A stretch of 64,000 bases of DNA from Acidobacteriota bacterium. Lineage in GTDB: Bacteria; Acidobacteriota; Blastocatellia; RBC074. Under the pieces are notes generated by a model, which saw nothing but the letters and a program-made list of their open reading frames with translations, made no database searches and was not told the origin of the DNA. The position numbers and the translations under genes are program-made. This document shows, piece after piece, positions 1 to 14,206 of this stretch. Every line of letters starts with the position of its first letter. Position 1 is the stretch's first letter. Where the stretch lies: positions 53,927-117,926 of the forward strand of contig JAFDVI010000027.1 in NCBI GenBank assembly GCA_018269055.1, in the 5' to 3' direction.

Positions 1-85
1 AGGCGTCGCTGACGCGACGCGGAACGCTTACGCAACTTACCGTGGGTTGAAACCCACGTCTAAATTCAACTGTCGCTACGCGACA
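1..85. repeat. Cluster of three short hairpins (intergenic repeat)
   Basis: Three small palindromes lie together beyond the 3' end of the sensor kinase gene. CGTCGC (4-9) pairs with GCGACG (14-19). CGTGGGTTGAAACCCACG (41-58) is a perfect 8-bp stem with a 2-nt loop. TGTCGCTACGCGACA (71-85) is a 6-bp stem. They resemble dispersed intergenic repeats; any of them could also terminate the kinase transcript. The feature may continue left of the window. Confidence 0.55.
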
Positions 86-102
86 AATACGGAAGACGTT
101 TT

Positions 103-3100
103 TCATCCCTCATACCTTTGAATGATTATCGTCACCCTCGTACCGTTGCCCGCTTCAGATTCAATCGAATGTGTACCGCCAAGCATGCGAACGCGCTCAG
201 CCAAGCCAATCAAACCAAAGCCGCCAGACTGATTTTCAGGCGTACCGACAAAGCCGCGTCCGTTGTCTTGAATGCTCGCCGTCACTTGCGTTTCGGTTTG
301 GACGATGCTGATTTCGACTTTGGTGGCTTGCGCGTGCTTGATAATGTTATTCAAGCATTCCTGAATCACGCGATAAAACAGCACTTCGTCGTCTTTGGAA
401 AACACTTCGTCAAACAAGGCCACGCGCGCGTTGATTTCCAATCCGGTCGCCTCGCGGATTTTCTCGATCATGGCGTTGAGCGATTCGCGCAAGCCTAAGC
501 GTTCCAGATGATAAGGGCGCAAGTTATGAGCAATCCCGCGCACTTCTTCCAGAGCTTGCCCGGCGGCGCTAGAAATTTCGTCGAGCTGCGCCGTCACTTT
601 CGCGCCGTCATCCGCCACACGCTTGCCGATGCTGGTGCGGTTTTTGATGACCAGCAAACTTTGGCCTAAACCGTCGTGCAATTCGGCGGCGATGCGTTTG
701 CGTTCGGCTTCCTGCGAAGTGATGAGCTGGCGCGAAAACGCCGTTTTGGCTTCGGCAATTTTTCGCATTTGTGACAGCCTGACATGCGCAATCAGCCAAA
801 TCGTTCCTGCCATCGCGGCAACCGCCAGTAGGAAAAACCACCACGTTTGATAAAAGTAGGGGCGCACAACGACTCTGAGGCGTGCGCCTTCATTGTTCCA
901 AACGCCGTTGGCATTGGCGGCGATGACGCGAAAGGTGTAGCTGCCAGCGGGCAAATAAGAATAATTCGCGCTGCGCTGTGTGCCCACATCCGTCCAATTT
1001 GTTTCCAGCCCTTCGAGTTTGTATTTGAATTTGATTTGCGCCGATTTGAGCAAACTCAACGCCGTGTAAATGATTTCAAGCTGCGACTGACCGGGGCCCA
1101 GTTCGATTGCGGATTGTGGATTGCGGATTGCGGATTGGAAGACTTGTGCGTCAACAGCCTTTCTATCAATTGAAATAGTTTCGACAATAACGGGAGGCGG
1201 AATCGGATTCAGGGCTTCGGCTTCGGGGTCAATGATGGCGACGCCGCCCATCGTCGGAAACCAGAACTTGCCGTCTTTTGCTTTGATCGCTGCTGGAAGT
1301 CTGCCGCCGTTGCATTCGGCGTTGAGCATGCCGTCTTTTTCGTCGTAAGAAACGCTATTGAGTTTTGGGATTTTTCCGTCGGCAAAGTCGCTCAGTTCCT
1401 GACGGCTGACGCGATGGATGCCACGATTGCTGGACATCCAGAAGTTGCCGCGCTTGTCTTCCAGAATCGCAAAGACGCCGTTATTGAACAGCCCGTGTTC
1501 AACGCGATAGTTGAAAAACTTGCCGCCCTTGTACCGCACCAGACCATCGCCATACGTACCAAACCAAAGCACGCCATCGGTGTCTTCGTAAATCGCGCGG
1601 ACAAACCCCTTCGGACTGTCAGCCTCAGCATCGTAGCTGATAAATCTGCCGTCTTTGAGTTGCGCCACTCCTTCAAACGTACCCGCCCACAGATTTCCGT
1701 CGCGGTCGAAGTGAACGGTGATTACGTTATCACTCGGCAAGCCGTCGGCGGCGGTGTAATGCGCGATTTCTTTGTCGTCCTTGTATTTGAATAATCCTTC
1801 ACTGGTCGCGATCCAGATATTTCCCGCGCGGTCGGCGGTAAAGTCGGTCGCTCCATTTGGCAGATCGTTTTTACCGATTCGCTTTACGGACGAAGGTTCT
1901 TCAAAGCGCCCAAATCCGCCTTCTCCCTGGTAGCCTAGCCATAATCTCGCCCGGTCATCTTCCCAGAAACCTCGCATATAAAGTGGAAAGGGAAAGTTAT
2001 TGGAATACCTCAGCCCCGGATTTGTGATTTTTCCGCTTGCGTAACGATTCACGCCCTGGACTGTGCCGATGAAAATATCTCCGTTCGTGGTTTGGATGAG
2101 CGGATAAACTTCATTGCTGTTCAGCCCGTCTTTGACGGAAAGCGTCGTGATCAGTTTCCGCCGCAATCGCCGCAAGCCTGTTACAGTCGCCAGCCAAAAG
2201 TTGCCTTCGCGGTCTGCGAGACTGGCACCCGCGCCGACCGCTTCGTCGAGCTTATACGACGTGAATTGATTGTCTTTGAAGCGCACAAGCTGGCTCGGCT
2301 TGGGCATATTAAGGCCAGAAAGAAAGAGCCAGAGGCACCCTTCAGCGTCTTCCATAATCTGATGCGGAAAGAGTTCGTTTAAGGCCGGAATTTCCTTTTT
2401 CGTAAAGACGGTGACTTTGCCAGCTTGCAAGCGCCAGAGTTCAAAAGCAGGAGCTTTTCTTCTCACCCACAAGGCACCGCGACTGTCTTCATAAGGTGCA
2501 AGGCCGTTGAGGGTTCTTAGTTCGTCCTCCGTTAAATTTAGCGGATAGGTTGTGACTTGTCCGTCTTGCTGCCGCGTGATCTGGTTTAGCGCAATTATCC
2601 ATTTCGCGCCGGATTTTCCCCAATAAATCTGTTTGACGTGCGGCTCTTTTTGGTTGGGTGTCAGCACAAACCGGTCGCCTTGCAGCGCGTAATCCCCTTT
2701 GGCCGTTTCAAAAACGGCGTTCCCTTGGGCATCACTTACAATTGCAGCAATCGGCTCACCCGCAGTTGCAAAATCCGAATACGAACGAAAAACGCCCTGG
2801 CGATAAACAGTCACGACGTAATTTTCCGTATACGCATAAACCGCGCCTTCGCGGTCGGCGAAAAGCCGTGCAAAGCGATTATTGACGATGCCTTTGGTGT
2901 TGCCTTTGTCAAAGATGGTAAACCGCACACCGTCAAACCGCGCCAGCCCGTCAAAGGTGCTCAGCCATAAATAGCCATCCGGTGTTTGCGCAAGGCCCGT
3001 GACGGTGTTTTGCGGCAAGCCGTTCGCGGTCGTCCAGACGTCAAAGCCATATTCCTGCGCCAGCGCGGTCGCCTTTAAGCCAAGCAAAAGCAAGATACAC

Positions 3101-3144
3101 GCCAATGCCGCTCGACCTCGAATTTTTTGCCCGTCACAGTGCAT
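103..3144 (-). CDS. Two-component regulator-propeller sensor histidine kinase (Y_Y_Y / HisKA_3)
   Basis: A 1013-residue membrane sensor kinase. A signal sequence ending near ALAQ is followed by about 600 residues of two-component-regulator propeller repeats (for example TPDGYLWLSTFDGLARF), a Y_Y_Y domain near 690-755 and one membrane helix near 765-785 (WWFFLLAVAAMAG). The cytoplasmic kinase has HisKA_3 with the phospho-acceptor His at about 823 (ELHDGLGQ), an N-box ECLNNIIKHA near 929 and the ATP-lid motifs DNGRGF and GGFGLIGLAERV. This architecture senses an extracytoplasmic ligand, often a glycan in related proteins, and signals to a NarL-type regulator. No partner regulator is visible in the window. 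Residues about 669-680 (FQSAIRNPQSAIE) are encoded by a heptamer array just before Y_Y_Y. The ribosome-binding site is poor, so the start is uncertain. Confidence 0.9.
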   Translation of the reverse strand: MHCDGQKIRGRAALACILLLLGLKATALAQEYGFDVWTTANGLPQNTVTGLAQTPDGYLWLSTFDGLARFDGVRFTIFDKGNTKGIVNNRFARLFADREGAVYAYTENYVVTVYRQGVFRSYSDFATAGEPIAAIVSDAQGNAVFETAKGDYALQGDRFVLTPNQKEPHVKQIYWGKSGAKWIIALNQITRQQDGQVTTYPLNLTEDELRTLNGLAPYEDSRGALWVRRKAPAFELWRLQAGKVTVFTKKEIPALNELFPHQIMEDAEGCLWLFLSGLNMPKPSQLVRFKDNQFTSYKLDEAVGAGASLADREGNFWLATVTGLRRLRRKLITTLSVKDGLNSNEVYPLIQTTNGDIFIGTVQGVNRYASGKITNPGLRYSNNFPFPLYMRGFWEDDRARLWLGYQGEGGFGRFEEPSSVKRIGKNDLPNGATDFTADRAGNIWIATSEGLFKYKDDKEIAHYTAADGLPSDNVITVHFDRDGNLWAGTFEGVAQLKDGRFISYDAEADSPKGFVRAIYEDTDGVLWFGTYGDGLVRYKGGKFFNYRVEHGLFNNGVFAILEDKRGNFWMSSNRGIHRVSRQELSDFADGKIPKLNSVSYDEKDGMLNAECNGGRLPAAIKAKDGKFWFPTMGGVAIIDPEAEALNPIPPPVIVETISIDRKAVDAQVFQSAIRNPQSAIELGPGQSQLEIIYTALSLLKSAQIKFKYKLEGLETNWTDVGTQRSANYSYLPAGSYTFRVIAANANGVWNNEGARLRVVVRPYFYQTWWFFLLAVAAMAGTIWLIAHVRLSQMRKIAEAKTAFSRQLITSQEAERKRIAAELHDGLGQSLLVIKNRTSIGKRVADDGAKVTAQLDEISSAAGQALEEVRGIAHNLRPYHLERLGLRESLNAMIEKIREATGLEINARVALFDEVFSKDDEVLFYRVIQECLNNIIKHAQATKVEISIVQTETQVTASIQDNGRGFVGTPENQSGGFGLIGLAERVRMLGGTHSIESEAGNGTRVTIIIQRYEG
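1105..1139. repeat. Heptamer tandem array (GATTGCG)x5 inside the kinase gene
   Basis: Five 7-bp units: GATTGCG, GATTGTG, GATTGCG, GATTGCG, GATTGGA. On the coding (minus) strand they encode the repeating peptide NPQSAIR. Seven is coprime with three, so three units give the same seven codons in every frame, and there is no stop. A nearly identical array, with the variant units in the same order, is at 38893-38927. Confidence 0.85.
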
Positions 3145-3396
3145 TCCTATTTGGATCTTGCCGGTCAGAAATGGAAATTGTAGGCAATGAGTATATGCAA
3201 CCGACCACAGGCCTCAAAATCGGGAATTGTGGTTGGTATTTTTAGCCAATGGCGCTCTTCAACGCGGATCGTTTGCAGATTGACGGGAGAGAGGTGAAAA
3301 TTTCGTACCCAACCTTTGACCTGTAACGTCAAAAGGGATGAAGCATTTTTCGCCTGCCAATTCTTGCTGAATGAATAAATGAGGTTCGATTACGCC
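3145..3396. other. Divergent intergenic region between kinase and DUF1592 gene
   Basis: About 250 bp between two divergent genes, which must hold both promoters. The only structure I see is the inverted repeat TTTGAC (3315-3320) / GTCAAA (3328-3333) with a 7-bp spacer, a possible operator upstream of the plus-strand gene. I could not place convincing -35/-10 boxes. Confidence 0.3.
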
Positions 3397-6921
<3,525 letters not shown>

Positions 6922-6947
6922 GCTTAAGAAAACATGCCCTTCATGCT

Positions 6948-6970
6948 GAAGCCCGCACGCAGTAAGGGCG
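6948..6970. repeat. REP-like repeat, copy 1
   Basis: Matches GAAGCCCGCACGCAGTAAGG plus GCG, the unit that flanks the RAYT transposase gene 10 kb downstream. It lies in the short gap between the DUF1592 and DUF1552 genes. Confidence 0.7.
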
Positions 6971-7007
6971 CTCTTGGGCTATGATTTATTTTCAAACGAG
7001 GAAAGGT

Positions 7008-8342
7008 ATGAACCATACATCCCGACGAAATTTTCTGCGCGGCACAGGCATTTTGCTCGCGCTTCCCTGGCTGGAATCGTTGCCGGTCTTTGCCCAAGAC
7101 AAGGCGATGAACAAACCGCCGCTACGGTTTGCGCACATCTTCTTTTCCAATGGCGTAGAACCCATTCACTGGTGGGCCAAGGGACAAGGCAAGGCGATGG
7201 AGTTTGGCAAGGCTGCGGAACCGCTCGCGCCAATCAGCGATGACATTGTTTTCTTGCGCGGGCTGTATCACCAGAAAGCCTTCACTTCGACCAGCCCGCA
7301 CCTGGGCAGAATGAATCTGCTGTCAGGCGCGCCGGTCAGTTTGGATCCGAAAGAAATTCGCGTTGGAACCAGTTTCGACCAGATTCTGGCCAAACAACTC
7401 GGGCTGCACACCGCCGTGCCAAGCCTGGCGCTGGGGATTGAGCCGAACGAGTTGCGATTGGAAGACGGGCTTTCGATGATTTATGGCTCGAACGTTTCAT
7501 GGGTTTCGCCCAGCAAGCCGGCGACGAAGGAAATTTATCCGTCGCGCGCGTTCGATCAACTGGTCGGCGATGGCAAAGGCCGCCAGCTTGACCGCAGCAT
7601 TCTGGATGTCGTGCTGGCCGATGCGAAATCGCTGCAACCGAAAATCAGCGGCAATGACCGGCGTAAGCTCGACGAATATCTGGAATCCATTCGCGACATC
7701 GAAAAACGCATTGATCACGCCGCAAAAGAAGAGCGGCTTGAAGGATGGAAGCCGACGTTGAAACAGCCAAACATGCCGCGTCCCGGTGATCAGATACCGC
7801 AAAACATTCCGGAACACATGAAGCTGATGCTGGATTTGATTGTGCTGGCATTCCAGATGGACAAAACGCGGATCGTGACCTTGATGCTGAACAACGACCT
7901 GTCACAGATGAACTTCCGGTTTATCGAAGGCGTGCGCGGCGCGTTGCACCTGGATTTGACGCACAATGGGAAAGCGCCGGAACTGGAAGCGATGTACCTG
8001 AAAACCAATCAATTCCACATCCAGCAGTTCACCTATTTGGTCCAGCGGCTGAAAGCGATTGACGAAGGCGGCGCTTCCCTGCTGGACAATTCAGTTGTGA
8101 TGCTGGCGTCCAGCTTGTTCGATGGCGATGCGCACGGCGCGGATCAATTGCCGATCGTGCTGGCGGGCAACGCCGGTGGCCAATTACAAACCGGACGCAT
8201 TCTGAATTACCTGGACAAAGGCAACGACAACCGCCAGGCGTGCAGCCTGTTCCTGTCGCTGATGGATTTGATGGGTGTGCACCTGGATCGGTTTGGTGAT
8301 GCCGAAAAACGGTTGGCCGGATTGTGCGATTCCGTTTCTTGA
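7008..8342 (+). CDS. DUF1552 domain protein, Tat-exported
   Basis: A 444-residue protein that begins with a twin-arginine leader ([18 protein letters not shown] ... VFAQ) and continues as a DUF1552 protein along its whole length ([15 protein letters not shown] opening, [52 protein letters not shown]). Function is unproven. It sits 86 bp after the DUF1592 cytochrome gene in the arrangement typical of the pair, so they probably act together outside the cytoplasm. ATG 7008 was preferred to 6981 because it directly precedes the Tat motif and has GAGGAAAGG just upstream. Confidence 0.88.
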   Translation: MNHTSRRNFLRGTGILLALPWLESLPVFAQDKAMNKPPLRFAHIFFSNGVEPIHWWAKGQGKAMEFGKAAEPLAPISDDIVFLRGLYHQKAFTSTSPHLGRMNLLSGAPVSLDPKEIRVGTSFDQILAKQLGLHTAVPSLALGIEPNELRLEDGLSMIYGSNVSWVSPSKPATKEIYPSRAFDQLVGDGKGRQLDRSILDVVLADAKSLQPKISGNDRRKLDEYLESIRDIEKRIDHAAKEERLEGWKPTLKQPNMPRPGDQIPQNIPEHMKLMLDLIVLAFQMDKTRIVTLMLNNDLSQMNFRFIEGVRGALHLDLTHNGKAPELEAMYLKTNQFHIQQFTYLVQRLKAIDEGGASLLDNSVVMLASSLFDGDAHGADQLPIVLAGNAGGQLQTGRILNYLDKGNDNRQACSLFLSLMDLMGVHLDRFGDAEKRLAGLCDSVS

Positions 8343-8346
8343 GTGT

Positions 8347-8423
8347 CGTAGGGCAGATTTTCCAATCTGCCTTGAGTCTTACGCTAAAGGAACACATGGG
8401 CGGGTTGGAAAACCCACCCTACG
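8347..8423 (+). terminator. Paired hairpins with U-tract after the DUF1552 gene
   Basis: An outer inverted repeat CGTAGGG (8347-8353) / CCCTACG (8417-8423) encloses two hairpins. GGCAGATTTTCCAATCTGCC (8352-8371) is a perfect 8-bp stem. GGGTTGGAAAACCC (8403-8416 region) is followed by CGTTTTTAC. It can terminate the plus-strand DUF1552 transcript between two convergent genes. The paired layout also resembles a dispersed intergenic repeat. Confidence 0.6.
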
Positions 8424-8431
8424 TTTTTACT

Positions 8432-10624
8432 CTACGGCTTCAGCCAACGCACAAACCAGTCCATCGCCATTTGCTTCGCTTCGGGCGTGACGGCGTGGGC
8501 GGTTTTGGGTTGAATGTGCAACATAAACTTTTCTGAGGCTTTCTTTTTGTCATACGCCGCTCGCGCAGCTTGGACGCATTCTTCGACGCCAGCGATCGGC
8601 GTTCGCGCATCCACTTCCCCATTGATGATCAGCAGCGGGCGCGGCGCGATCAATGGAACCATTTGCGGCCCGTCAAACTCTCCATAAATTCCCGGCACAA
8701 TCCGATCATAAAACTTGCGTAGGAAAGCGGCGTTCACAGGCTCGCCCGCTTCTTTCGCGGCGGCATCCAGCGCAGCCTGAAATGTTCCGGCGCGTGATTG
8801 CCATGCGTCGTGATCCAGCGCGTAGCGGAAACTTTGCACGCCAATGCACGGCACGGCAACAGCAATTCGTTCATCAATCGCGGCGGCCAGGTATGTTTCC
8901 ACCCCGCCTTTGGAAAATCCGATCACGCCGATGCGCGCAGCATCCACATCGGGCCGCGTTGCCAGATAATCCAGCAACCGCATCACATCCCAGACGGTGT
9001 CATACAAAAACGGTTTGCCTTTTCCCGTGTGCCAGGTTTGCAGCATCGCATCCACGTATTCTTTGGAGCCTTTGCCCGAAGGGATGCGCGCTCCGTGAAA
9101 GCGCCCGTCAATCGCCACGGCGACGAATCCTTTCGCGGCAAGTTCATTGAGCAACGGCAATTGGCCTTCTTTCGTGCCGCCTGTTCCATGGAGTGCAATG
9201 ACCACCGGGCGGCGGCCTTCTTGTTGCGTAGCGGCTTTGACCAGCAATCCCGGCACGCGCTCGTTAGCTTCTGCGGCAAAGGAAAATTCTTCGCGGATCA
9301 ATCCGTTGGCGATGATCTGCGGAGAAGTTTTCGCCGCCAGCGGCACGCGCGGACGATCGAGCAGTTTGCGGAACGCCTGACGCGTGGCTTCGGGTTGTTC
9401 GCTTTTGATAGAAGCGACGTTTGCCGCTTTGAACACGGCGACAGAATCTTTCATCGTCAACCGCCGGAAATTCCGTATGCGATGAAATGTCAGGTAATTG
9501 GCGTCGTGTTGGTTGTGCGCTCCGTCGGCTGCGTCATCAAACGCGGTGCGCACCACAGCGATCAAATCATTCCCATCCACCAGCCAATCGGAATATTGAA
9601 ACCCGTGTTTCGCGGTGTCCGGGTGATACAACACGACGGTGCGAACTTCCCAGTTGCGCAAATCCGTCGAACGAATCAGCGCCAACGTGTTGCGCGTTCG
9701 CGATGGTTCCAGGCGGCGATGTTGCGGCGGGACATAATTGGCCATCGCCCAATAGGCTTTGCTTTTGGCGTCCCAGCGGATGGTGAATTTTTTGCTGCCG
9801 CCGGGGAAATCCACAAAATCCGTTTGCGGATCGAAACTCGCCTGTTTGCCGTCGTCGCTGATGCGAACGAGGGCGGCTTTTTCGTTGTCATCCTGTTTGA
9901 TGTCCACGCGCAGGATGTTGGCGATTTTGCCTTCGGGCGTGACGACGGCATTGCCTTCCAGCCAGGCATTGAATTTGCCGCCGAGCCATTCGGGATTCCG
10001 CGCCAATCGGTTGCTGGTCGTCCAGCTTGACGCTTTCAATAAATCAGCATCTACCGGAGCAGACATCATAAACGCATCAAAGCGTTCGCCCCATATGGTT
10101 CCGTTCATCGCGTCTTCCATCGCGCGCCAGACGCGGCCTCGATGAATGACGACGGGTTGCGGCGAACAATGATAAGACCCGTTGCCAAACAGCAAGCCCG
10201 AATTTTCATCCTTCGGCTCCGTCCACGTTCTGCCGCCATCCGTCGAACGGCGAATCACCGTGAAGCCATATTCTTTTGTGGTTCCCATCAAATACAGTGC
10301 GCCGTTGTGAACGAACAGCGTTGACCACCACTGACCTTCCAGGTCGGCGCGTTTCTGCCAGGTTCGCCCTTTGTCCGTGGAACCGAAAACTGACATTTTG
10401 CTGAACGTGCTGCCGGGGCCGAAAAAATCGTGCGAAGCGACGTATTCGCCATTCGGCAACACCGCGATGCTGGGCGAGCCGATGTATTGCCGTGATGAAG
10501 CCGGGCTGTAATCAATGACAACGCCAGGAACGTTAAGCGGCGCTGTTTTCTGCGCCCGAATTGTGTCGGACGAACCACAAACCACTGCCAACAAAACCGT
10601 CAGCAGAACGCGTTGGATGAACAT
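8432..10624 (-). CDS. Sialidase-like propeller fused to an alpha/beta hydrolase
   Basis: A 730-residue exported protein with two enzyme-like halves. After a signal peptide (LLTVLLAVVCG) the N-terminal half is an exo-sialidase/BNR-type propeller with two Asp-boxes, STDKGRTW (82-89) and STDGGRTW (127-134). The C-terminal half, from about 450, is a dienelactone-hydrolase/acetyl-xylan-esterase-type alpha/beta hydrolase: oxyanion region ALHGTGGTKEG, nucleophile Ser at about 571 in GFSKGG, acid near NGEVDAR, His in KTAHAVTP near 710. It may remove ester groups and glycosidic residues from a glycan; the substrate is unknown. ATG 10624 has GGAGGAAA at the right distance, unlike the start 96 bp upstream. 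Confidence 0.8.
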   Translation of the reverse strand: MFIQRVLLTVLLAVVCGSSDTIRAQKTAPLNVPGVVIDYSPASSRQYIGSPSIAVLPNGEYVASHDFFGPGSTFSKMSVFGSTDKGRTWQKRADLEGQWWSTLFVHNGALYLMGTTKEYGFTVIRRSTDGGRTWTEPKDENSGLLFGNGSYHCSPQPVVIHRGRVWRAMEDAMNGTIWGERFDAFMMSAPVDADLLKASSWTTSNRLARNPEWLGGKFNAWLEGNAVVTPEGKIANILRVDIKQDDNEKAALVRISDDGKQASFDPQTDFVDFPGGSKKFTIRWDAKSKAYWAMANYVPPQHRRLEPSRTRNTLALIRSTDLRNWEVRTVVLYHPDTAKHGFQYSDWLVDGNDLIAVVRTAFDDAADGAHNQHDANYLTFHRIRNFRRLTMKDSVAVFKAANVASIKSEQPEATRQAFRKLLDRPRVPLAAKTSPQIIANGLIREEFSFAAEANERVPGLLVKAATQQEGRRPVVIALHGTGGTKEGQLPLLNELAAKGFVAVAIDGRFHGARIPSGKGSKEYVDAMLQTWHTGKGKPFLYDTVWDVMRLLDYLATRPDVDAARIGVIGFSKGGVETYLAAAIDERIAVAVPCIGVQSFRYALDHDAWQSRAGTFQAALDAAAKEAGEPVNAAFLRKFYDRIVPGIYGEFDGPQMVPLIAPRPLLIINGEVDARTPIAGVEECVQAARAAYDKKKASEKFMLHIQPKTAHAVTPEAKQMAMDWFVRWLKP

Positions 10625-10792
10625 CAGGTTTCCTCCGGAAAGAATGTGCTGGCGAATTTTGTACGGCAATCCCATCTTCTTGTCTACGGCTTGTCTTCGG
10701 CGAGCAAATGATTGCCGCAATCTGGCGAGTGATTTATAGTCGCGGCACTTTCAAAATCAATTCACATCTTTCCCTTGAGGAGGCTTCCATCA

Positions 10793-13222
<2,430 letters not shown>

Positions 13223-13279
13223 CACAATCCGATGACGTGAAAACGCAGCTTCCGATCACAAAATTCGACAGGAGCGTCA

Positions 13280-14206
13280 ATGACGAAAACCAAACTGATC
13301 ATGGCAGGTTGCGGAATCGCGGCTTTGCTGTTGAGCATTTCCAGCCCGGTTCTGGCACAACAACCGGTGATTCCGTTGTATCTGGGCGTTGCTCCGGGGT
13401 CTGAAAATGCCAGGCAAAAGGAACGGGAAGTCATCGGCCCCACAGACAATCAACCGCGCATCCGCAACGTTACGCAACCGACCTTGGCGGCGTATTTGCC
13501 GGATCGCGACAAAGCCAACGGGACGGCCATCATCATCGCTCCCGGCGGCGGCTTTATGCATCTGGCAATTAAAAAAGAAGGCTATGACGTTGCCCGCTGG
13601 TTGCAGGCGCGCGGCGTTGCGGCCTTTGTGCTGAAGTACAGACTGATCAACACGGGTGAAACAGAAGAAGAGTATCAAAAACGCTCGGCAGAACTGGCGC
13701 GCGCAACTCCATCTCAGCCCAATTTGGAACGGCAAACCGTTATTGCGCAGGCCGTCGCCGACGGCAGACAGGCGATTCGGCTGGTGCGGCAACGCGCGGC
13801 GGAATGGGGTATTGCCCCCGATCGCATCGGATTGATGGGATTTTCGGCGGGCGGCATTCTGACAATGAGTGTTGTGATGAAGCACGATGCCGAAAGCCGC
13901 CCCAATTTCGCCGCACCAATTTATGGCGGCAGCACCGAAGGTCAAGCCGTGCCCGCTGACGCTCCGCCGCTGTTTATCGCGGTCGCCGACGACGACCGTG
14001 CGTTTTCGGCCAGCAGTGCCAAACTCTATCTGGAATGGAAAGCCGCCGCGCGGCCAGCCGAATTGCACATCTATTCGCAAGGCGGGCACGGTTTCGGGAT
14101 GTCCAAACGCGGCTTGCCCGTGGATGGCTGGATTGATCGTTTTGGCGATTGGCTGCGACAACAAGGGCTGCTTACAGCCACACCCTCAACCCGGGTACAC
14201 CAATGA
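13280..14206 (+). CDS. Exported alpha/beta hydrolase (BD-FAE/acetyl-xylan esterase-like)
   Basis: A 308-residue secreted esterase. The signal peptide ends near SPVLAQ. The fold has an oxyanion motif IIIAPGGGFMHLA, nucleophile Ser in GLMGFSAGG, acid in FIAVADDDR and His in GGHGFGM. Family members deacylate xylan or other plant glycans, which suits its coupling to the glycosidase-like gene: its stop and the next start share ATGA. It has a GACAGGAG ribosome-binding site. Confidence 0.85.
   Translation: MTKTKLIMAGCGIAALLLSISSPVLAQQPVIPLYLGVAPGSENARQKEREVIGPTDNQPRIRNVTQPTLAAYLPDRDKANGTAIIIAPGGGFMHLAIKKEGYDVARWLQARGVAAFVLKYRLINTGETEEEYQKRSAELARATPSQPNLERQTVIAQAVADGRQAIRLVRQRAAEWGIAPDRIGLMGFSAGGILTMSVVMKHDAESRPNFAAPIYGGSTEGQAVPADAPPLFIAVADDDRAFSASSAKLYLEWKAAARPAELHIYSQGGHGFGMSKRGLPVDGWIDRFGDWLRQQGLLTATPSTRVHQ

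Noticed and set aside
3315..3333. TTTGAC-N7-GTCAAA inverted repeat as a defined operator
   Set aside because: Only 6-bp arms; no second copy found in the window and no candidate regulator. Kept only as a note in the intergenic entry.
8798..10030. A 410-codon open frame on the plus strand opposite the sialidase/hydrolase gene
   Set aside because: It has no ribosome-binding site or recognisable domain, and lies wholly antisense to a gene with clear motifs. It is a coding shadow of GC-biased codons.
10625..10792. Promoter boxes in the gap between the divergent fusion hydrolase and amidase genes
   Set aside because: Several weak -10-like sequences but no convincing pair; any choice would be a guess.
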